Positions 5,728 to 10,803 of a stretch of DNA of 10,803 bases are shown piece by piece (position 1 is the first letter of the stretch; each line of letters begins with the position of its first letter). The translations under genes were made by a program, and so were the position numbers. The stretch is taken from contig JAGNRX010000023.1 of assembly GCA_017988355.1 (NCBI GenBank), positions 1 to 10,803 on the forward strand, written 5' to 3'. The notes beneath the pieces are model-generated. The model worked only from the letters and a program-made list of their open reading frames with translations. It did no database searches and was not told the DNA's origin. Source of the stretch: Bacteroidales bacterium (GTDB lineage: Bacteria; Bacteroidota; Bacteroidia; Bacteroidales; P3).

Positions 5728-7944
5728 ATGAAGAATAACAAACCCTCTTTTCAAGATAATAAAGATAATCCAAAAAAAACTATTTCAGTGGAAGGATTTG
5801 AAAAGGATGATAATATATTATTTCATATCCTTTGTGAGAATTCTCTTACTGGTGTTTTTATTCTAAATGAGAATAAGTTACAATATTGCAACCAAGCATT
5901 CAATGAAATATTTGGATACGAAAAAGACGAACTTATTGGAAAGAGTCCTGAGGATATAGTAATAGAAGAGGATAAAGAATTATTAAAAGAAAAAAAGGAT
6001 CTTAAACTTTTAGATAAATCAGCTCCTGTTAAGTATGAAATACGTGGGAGAAAGAAAAATGGAGACATTGTTCATTTAATGATATTTGGAAGCTTTGCGA
6101 AATTGGGTGATAGAAAGCTTTTAATTGGTAATGTGCTTGACATAAGCCAAAGGACACAATTGGATATAGATTTAAATAGGTGTAAAAGTAATCTTGAGCA
6201 AAAAATTATCGAGAGAACAGATGAACTATTTAAAGCAAATAAGAGCTTAGAAAAAGAAATATCGGAACGTAAAGATATAGAAGCAAAATTGATTGAGAAC
6301 CAAATAAAATATAGCACACTAATAGATCAGTCAACAAGCATTGTATTAGAACTAGACACTGAGGGAGTTATATTATTTATCAATTCATTTGGGAAAAGAT
6401 TATTCGATTTTAAAGAGGAAGAAATTGTTGGCAAAAACATAGTTGGCACAATTGTCAATGAGTTTGACTCATTTGGTTATGACCTAAAGACAAAATTAAG
6501 CATTGTTTCAAAAAACCCTGATAATTATTATAGTAGCGAGAATGAAAATGTAAAGAAAAATGGAGAGAAACTATGGATTGCTTGGACAAATAATGGAATT
6601 TACTCTCCTGAAGGGAAACTAATAAAGACAATCTGTTTTGGAATAGATCGCACAAAGCAGAAAGAAACAGAAAGACAGCTTGAGAAACAATATATCCAAT
6701 TACAAAACGAAATTGCAAGTCGAAAAAAAATAGAACAGGAGCTTGAGAAAAGAGTATTTGAGAGGACAGAGGAATTAATAATTACCAATAAGTCACTTAG
6801 TAATGAAATAGAACTAAACAAAAAAATACAGAATGATTTAATAGAAAAAGACTCTGGACTTCAATTAGCAGCTCAATCTGCTAAATTAGCAGTTTGGGAA
6901 TTGGACATAAAAAGTGGTAATCTGACATGGAGTAATAGAGTATGTGAACTTTTCGGAATAGAAAATTCAGAAAAGAATAATATGAATTCTTTATTAGACT
7001 TAATCCATCCTGATGACAAAGAAAAATTCAAGGAAACTAACCTTTTAGCCATAAAAGGAGAAAAAGAATATGATACAGAATATCGAGTTATTCATAAAGA
7101 TGGGCACATTATTCATATCAAATCGCAAGGAACATTAATAAGAGATAGTGAAGGAAATCCTCTAAAGGTTATTGGAGTTGGTAGAGATATAACAGAACAA
7201 ATCAATTCAGAAAAAGAACTAATTGCAGCAAAAGAAAGGGCAGAAGAGAGTGACAAATTAAAATCTTCATTCTTACGTAATATGTCCCATGAAGTCAGAA
7301 CCCCTCTTAATTCAATAATAGGATTTGCAAAACTAATCTCACAAAGGGATAATAGCTTAGAAGATATAAGAGAATTTACATCAGAAATAACTCATAATAC
7401 AGAGAAATTAATTAGTATAATTGATAATATAATTGACATTTCTAAGATTTATTCCAACCAAATAGAACCTGAAATAAAACCATTTGACCTTATATCGCTT
7501 ATAAAAACTATTGTTTATGAACAAAACTTTCTTGCAAAAGCAAAGGGAATAAACATTAATTATGAGATAAATCCCTCTTGTGATGATTTTATCCTTAATT
7601 CCGATGAAAATAAAATAGAAAAAGCATTAAATTTCATAATAGATAATTCTGTTAAATTTACACAAAAAGGAGATGTCTTTGTTAAATGTGTTATTGACAA
7701 TTCAAAAGTTGAAATTTCAGTCACTGACACAGGAATTGGAATTCCAAAAGATATGCACAATGTTATTTTCTCCCCATTTCGCCAAGTTGATTCTGAATTG
7801 ACAAGATCTTATGGCGGTAATGGATTGGGCCTACCGATTGCTAAGGCATATATTGAACTAATAGGAGGTCAAATATCATTAGAATCTGAATTAGATAAGG
7901 GAACAACGGTTAAGCTTTCTATCCCAATAAAATCCTTTCTTTGA
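5728..7944 (+). CDS. Soluble multi-PAS sensor histidine kinase
   Basis: A 738-residue histidine kinase with no membrane segment or signal peptide, so probably cytoplasmic. Domain order: PAS (about 29-143), coiled coil (145-193), PAS (194-311), coiled coil (312-375), PAS (376-491, of the 'LIHPDD...YRVIHKDG' type, PAS fold 3), HisKA (509-575) with phospho-acceptor His521 in 'MSHEVRTPLNS', and a complete ATPase domain with Asn635/Asn640, Asp667-Thr-Gly-Ile-Gly (G1), the 'FSPFRQVD' F box and Gly697-Asn-Gly-Leu-Gly701 (G2). It should be catalytically competent. There is no receiver or output domain. The two coiled-coil linkers resemble each other ('ERTDELFKANKSL', 'ERTEELIITNKSL') and look like signalling helices joining the PAS units. 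It follows the acyltransferase by 38 bases and is probably in the same transcription unit. The TGA stop lies within the first unit of a short repeat cluster. Confidence 0.91.
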   Translation: MKNNKPSFQDNKDNPKKTISVEGFEKDDNILFHILCENSLTGVFILNENKLQYCNQAFNEIFGYEKDELIGKSPEDIVIEEDKELLKEKKDLKLLDKSAPVKYEIRGRKKNGDIVHLMIFGSFAKLGDRKLLIGNVLDISQRTQLDIDLNRCKSNLEQKIIERTDELFKANKSLEKEISERKDIEAKLIENQIKYSTLIDQSTSIVLELDTEGVILFINSFGKRLFDFKEEEIVGKNIVGTIVNEFDSFGYDLKTKLSIVSKNPDNYYSSENENVKKNGEKLWIAWTNNGIYSPEGKLIKTICFGIDRTKQKETERQLEKQYIQLQNEIASRKKIEQELEKRVFERTEELIITNKSLSNEIELNKKIQNDLIEKDSGLQLAAQSAKLAVWELDIKSGNLTWSNRVCELFGIENSEKNNMNSLLDLIHPDDKEKFKETNLLAIKGEKEYDTEYRVIHKDGHIIHIKSQGTLIRDSEGNPLKVIGVGRDITEQINSEKELIAAKERAEESDKLKSSFLRNMSHEVRTPLNSIIGFAKLISQRDNSLEDIREFTSEITHNTEKLISIIDNIIDISKIYSNQIEPEIKPFDLISLIKTIVYEQNFLAKAKGININYEINPSCDDFILNSDENKIEKALNFIIDNSVKFTQKGDVFVKCVIDNSKVEISVTDTGIGIPKDMHNVIFSPFRQVDSELTRSYGGNGLGLPIAKAYIELIGGQISLESELDKGTTVKLSIPIKSFL

Positions 7945-8015
7945 TTCAGGAAATTAGATCTTTGATTCAGGAAATTCTTTCAGCGTATTAATTTTCTGAT
8001 TCAGCGTTTTATTTT
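7939..8015. repeat. Cluster of short imperfect direct repeats with about 21-base period
   Basis: CTTTGATTCAGGAAATT occurs at 7939-7955 and identically at 7960-7976. It is followed by two related units sharing TTCAGCGT (7979-7986, 8000-8007) and a TTTTCTrAT tail, and GATTCAG appears a third time at 7998-8004. The four units are spaced by roughly 21 bases. The cluster begins over the stop codon of the soluble kinase and ends at the stop codon of the convergent barrel protein. Function is unknown. Confidence 0.75.
7964..8002. terminator. Imperfect hairpin, candidate terminator of the soluble kinase gene
   Basis: The second repeat copy, GATTCAGGAAATT (7964-7976), can pair with AATTTTCTGATTC (7990-8002) in a 13-bp stem with one T/T mismatch and one G-U pair, leaving a 13-base loop. 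Weak T runs (TTTTATTTT) follow. The stem is AT-rich and the first repeat copy could compete for the same partner, so termination here is plausible but much less certain than at the other two terminators. Confidence 0.4.
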
Positions 8016-8696
8016 CTAATAAAAGAAATAGCTTAGATGAACTTGGAAGCCTGCCCAACGAGCATTTGAATAATTCATCATCTTATTTAGTCCGAAAATA
8101 TATACTCCTCCTATTTCCCATCTATGATTTAGGTCGTAACCAATGCCTAACTGGAATCCAATATCAAAAGCATTTAACCTATTATCCGAAAAGGTTTTTT
8201 CAGTTACCTTACCATAATAATTAGGGGTTGAGGGGTCTCTTAAATCTTCAAATGTTGAGCTTCCTCCAATACCATAAGTAAAATATGGAGCAACCGAAAG
8301 AATTAAACCTCTCCCAGCTCTCTCGTCTCCAAATTTCATTAACATTCCTGCAACTCCTTCAATTAGATATGCATTTATATCATACCTATTATTGAAAGGC
8401 ATTTCATATTTATATCCTTTGTTTTGAAAAGATAGTGATGGTTGGAAATACATATTATATACTAATCTCTTCTCTGCAACAAATCCTGCTTTCCACCCTA
8501 ATTTATATTCTCCACCTTGTTGAAGTGTTGTTTTATCAAACCCTCCCCCAACTCTAACGCCATATTTCCAGGCTTGATTGGAGGTCTCAACTGTGCTTTT
8601 AACAGGCTGAGCCATTAGGTTTATGCTGAAAAACAAAATCAATAAAAAGGTAGAATGCAAAAAGACTTTTGATTTATTTAGTTTTATTTTTCTCAT
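8016..8696 (-). CDS. Secreted outer-membrane beta-barrel protein (PorT-like)
   Basis: A 226-residue protein with a clear signal peptide: basic start, hydrophobic core at about 11-27, and probable cleavage after Ala29 ('NLMA-Q'). The remainder alternates short amphipathic strands with turns, for example 'YGVRVGGGFDKTT', 'GWKAGFVAEKRL', 'MYFQPSLSFQNKGYKYEM', 'GFQLGIGYDLNHRWEIGGVYIFGL', and ends in aromatic 'LSYFFY'. This is the pattern of small eight-to-ten-strand outer-membrane barrels of Bacteroidota (PorT-like, outer membrane protein beta-barrel domain). No enzymatic motif is visible. Its ATG overlaps the TGA of the upstream transglutaminase-like gene (ATGA), so the two are translationally coupled and probably work in the same envelope process. 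Specific function is unknown. Confidence 0.82.
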   Translation of the reverse strand: MRKIKLNKSKVFLHSTFLLILFFSINLMAQPVKSTVETSNQAWKYGVRVGGGFDKTTLQQGGEYKLGWKAGFVAEKRLVYNMYFQPSLSFQNKGYKYEMPFNNRYDINAYLIEGVAGMLMKFGDERAGRGLILSVAPYFTYGIGGSSTFEDLRDPSTPNYYGKVTEKTFSDNRLNAFDIGFQLGIGYDLNHRWEIGGVYIFGLNKMMNYSNARWAGFQVHLSYFFY

Positions 8697-10803
8697 TTCT
8701 TTTCTTCTATCTGGTAAATTGTTTTAATAAGGTTTTCTCCTGAGCCAATCCTGTAGCCATCTGAGAGAAATACTATATCCCCCTCTTTTGTAAGTAAAAG
8801 GATTATTGGGAGATTATCTTTTATATCTTTCTTTGTTGCTTTTAGAACTTGTTTTAAGATTTTATTCCCTTTATCTATTGCAAAGACAGATTGCTCTGGA
8901 AGTCTCTTATAGCTTTTTTCTGAAAAATCTCCTCTTAGTTTATTTTCTGGAACTAAGAAAAGAACTCCTCCTTGCCACTGTTCAAATTCTTCTTTAAATA
9001 ATGGGATATCAACCATTATATGTTTTGTTGGCTCAGAATTAGGGTCGATAATTGCAATAACTAATCCCTTATCGTTTGAAAGCTGAGCGAGGGTTGTCTT
9101 TTCTTTATTTTGAAGGTTAATCTTAGTATTCATCTTCATCGCACCTTCAACAACAAGATTTTGAGGGATTTCTCTTAGCTCTACAAACAAATCATAAGTC
9201 CTTCCTTGTTTAAGATTGAAATAGTTTGTCTTAATATAAACCGTCCCATCATTTGCTCTATTGCCTGTAAGTAAGCGATAGTATCCAGCCTCTAATTCTA
9301 ATTTCTCTGGAAAGTCCTTAAACTTTGGGTCATATTCGTAGTCAAGTGTTTGGAACTTACCATCAACGAATTTGGCGAGTGTAAAATGTGTGGAATACTC
9401 TGGTTTAATCCTATTTGTGGTAGTATTATTATAGACATTCAATATGCTTTTGCCGTTATTCTTAATCTCAGTCTCTCCACCCTCTTCTTGTTTTTTCTTG
9501 TTTAAAGCAGGAATCCATTCCCCATTATCATAATACATAGCCTTGCCTGTTGCCCAGTCATATTTTGCAGGCATGAAGAATGTTCTTGAAATTGCAACAA
9601 AAAGAATCTCCATAGAAACCTCATCTGCCTCCTCTAAGCGAATAACACCCTTAGGAGAGATTTGGCAGCCGTAATAATTATCTGTTTTATTTAAGCTTAT
9701 ATTCTCTTCAATCCACTTTCCTATTTGAGAAGGTGAACTAATATCCTGTCCAAGGAATATCTCATTTTTGTTATCATTTATAAACTCTCTCCAACTTGTA
9801 ATTAACTCCAATTGTATTCTTGGATTAAGAATATAGTTATCAATTATCTCTTTTGGGTAAGTAAGATTTGGTTTAGTTTTTAGGTAAACATCTAAGTGAC
9901 TTTGAAGAATTTCTTTTGGAGTATCTCTTAAATCCTTCTCATAAATAACCTTTAAGATATCTAATGCCTCCGGAGTGTTTTTGTTTTCCCTAAGGAAGGC
10001 TTCTATATCCTTATAGTTTCCCCAGCTATTCTTAATAATTGCTGAAACATCGTTTGAGTCGAAAAGTTTAAGCTCAAGAGAAAGTTTCTTAATATAATCA
10101 TCATTAGGGAAAGTTGCAATATAGGCATTTCTAATTGAGTCTTCATAGAGTAGGCGTCTTGCATTCTCTCTCACCTTTGCACCCGAAATTGTTGTGATTG
10201 CTCTTTGAACAGGAGGTGTAACTTCAAACAATTCCTCATATTCTCTATTTTGATTAGGCATTATGACAAGAGAAAGGGTGTCAGTTTCCTTTACGGTTAT
10301 CTTCTTATAAGCATAGTTGCTATTCTTATTTGCCCAAATGACTAAATCTCCAAAGCCAGTTGTTAGATAGGTTAAACCACTGCTATCTGTTTTTCTTTGA
10401 GCAATAGGATAAAACTCTGCATAATTATATAAGCCAAAATCAACATCACAATCTTTTACTGGATTGCCTTTATGGTCTTTTACCCTAACATATATCTTTT
10501 TTGTTGGGGCGTAGTTTGGCAAAAGATTAATCTTAGAATATAGTTCTGTTTGGTAGTTTACCTCTTCCGTTCCTTTATAGTTTCCCCCAAAAACAGTAGT
10601 GTGAACCATCATTGTTCTTTTTGCAGGAGCGTCAAACCAAGCTATATTAAGCTCTGGCTCTGGCTCACAAGCACCAAGGTGATACCAAGTGCCATCAATC
10701 CAAACCTCAACCCAAGCGTGATTGTCGTCTGTATGTGCCCAGCGAGGAGTATAACACTGGCGAGCAGGAATAGAAACAGCACGAAGAGCCGTTACAGTAA
10801 AGG
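8693..10803 (-). CDS. Large transglutaminase-like domain protein (partial, 5' end outside the window)
   Basis: The frame is open to the window edge, giving 702 visible codons; the Met pair at 10607-10612 is internal. Visible residues 1-50 are the second half of a transglutaminase fold: 'ALRAVSIPARQ', then 'DDNHAWVEVW' with the catalytic-type His28, then 'GTWYHLGACEPEPEL'. The active-site Cys would lie upstream. About 100-180 is a beta-sandwich resembling carboxypeptidase-regulatory or Ig-like domains ('IYVRVKDHKGNPVKDCDV'). About 195-340 is helical. About 360-435 resembles a second transglutaminase-like unit ('SPKGVIRLEEADE', 'VAISRTFFMPAKYDWATG', 'GEWIPA') without a catalytic Cys. Then comes a beta-rich part and a C-terminal thioredoxin-like fold (about 565-700) lacking CXXC. 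The N-terminus, and so any signal peptide, is not visible; an envelope location is inferred from the coupled barrel gene. Substrate and activity are unknown. Confidence 0.85.
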   Translation of the reverse strand, partial: FTVTALRAVSIPARQCYTPRWAHTDDNHAWVEVWIDGTWYHLGACEPEPELNIAWFDAPAKRTMMVHTTVFGGNYKGTEEVNYQTELYSKINLLPNYAPTKKIYVRVKDHKGNPVKDCDVDFGLYNYAEFYPIAQRKTDSSGLTYLTTGFGDLVIWANKNSNYAYKKITVKETDTLSLVIMPNQNREYEELFEVTPPVQRAITTISGAKVRENARRLLYEDSIRNAYIATFPNDDYIKKLSLELKLFDSNDVSAIIKNSWGNYKDIEAFLRENKNTPEALDILKVIYEKDLRDTPKEILQSHLDVYLKTKPNLTYPKEIIDNYILNPRIQLELITSWREFINDNKNEIFLGQDISSPSQIGKWIEENISLNKTDNYYGCQISPKGVIRLEEADEVSMEILFVAISRTFFMPAKYDWATGKAMYYDNGEWIPALNKKKQEEGGETEIKNNGKSILNVYNNTTTNRIKPEYSTHFTLAKFVDGKFQTLDYEYDPKFKDFPEKLELEAGYYRLLTGNRANDGTVYIKTNYFNLKQGRTYDLFVELREIPQNLVVEGAMKMNTKINLQNKEKTTLAQLSNDKGLVIAIIDPNSEPTKHIMVDIPLFKEEFEQWQGGVLFLVPENKLRGDFSEKSYKRLPEQSVFAIDKGNKILKQVLKATKKDIKDNLPIILLLTKEGDIVFLSDGYRIGSGENLIKTIYQIEEKK

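Noticed and set aside
1878..7944. A defence or toxin system made of the kinases and the acyltransferase.
   Set aside because: All three proteins carry ordinary sensor-kinase or LpxL-family motifs; no nuclease, toxin, NTPase effector or nucleotide-signal synthase is present.
7939..8015. A CRISPR array or phage attachment site.
   Set aside because: Repeats are short, degenerate and adjacent with spacers of only a few bases, and no cas gene, integrase or displaced tRNA fragment is present.
10607..10612. The two ATG codons as the start of the transglutaminase-like gene.
   Set aside because: The 63 codons upstream to the window edge are open and encode the conserved 'NHAWVEVW' and 'GACEPEPELN' segments in the same frame, so the gene is cut by the window.

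Overview
The window looks like chromosomal DNA of a low-GC (roughly one third G+C) member of the Bacteroidota, probably Bacteroidales or a close relative. The reasons are Bacteroidota-type promoters (TTTG, about 19 nt, then TAnnTTTG, best seen in front of a tRNA-Cys gene), a LpxD of the Bacteroidota type, multi-PAS histidine kinases, a PorT-like outer-membrane barrel and a long transglutaminase-like protein with a 'GACEPEP' segment that I associate with Bacteroides-type proteins. The genus cannot be read from the sequence. I see no mobile element, CRISPR array, integrase or origin.

Layout. 1-477 (+) is the 3' part of folE (GTP cyclohydrolase I). It converges on lpxD (522-1553, -), and both share one strong bidirectional terminator at 484-523. 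The only gene-free stretch longer than 300 bases as far as proteins go (1554-1877) is fully used: the lpxD -7 element, a near-consensus promoter, tRNA-Cys(GCA) at 1685-1755, its terminator (1774-1798) and a possible promoter for the next gene. From 1878 to 7944 (+) lie three collinear genes: a six-helix membrane histidine kinase with four PAS domains (1878-4769), a LpxL/HtrB-family acyltransferase starting 8 bases after it (4778-5689), and a soluble three-PAS histidine kinase (5728-7944). A 71-base convergent gap (7945-8015) holds short imperfect repeats and a hairpin. From the right edge leftwards (-) come a large transglutaminase-like protein cut by the window edge (8693-10803) and, overlapping it by ATGA, a small secreted beta-barrel protein (8016-8696).

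How the genes may work together. lpxD and the acyltransferase both belong to families that acylate lipid A or related envelope lipids, but they are on opposite strands and not one operon. The kinase-acyltransferase-kinase cluster has the spacing of a transcription unit and suggests that envelope acylation and signalling are co-expressed; this is inference. No response regulator is visible, so both kinases are orphans here. The transglutaminase-like protein and the barrel protein are translationally coupled and probably act together in the cell envelope; their function is unknown.

Most of the window is ordinary housekeeping and signalling. The parts that most deserve a second look are the 375-base in-frame duplication inside the first kinase, the repeat cluster at 7939-8015, the kinase-acyltransferase-kinase arrangement, and the composite architecture of the transglutaminase-like protein (a second degenerate transglutaminase-like module and a thioredoxin-like tail without CXXC).
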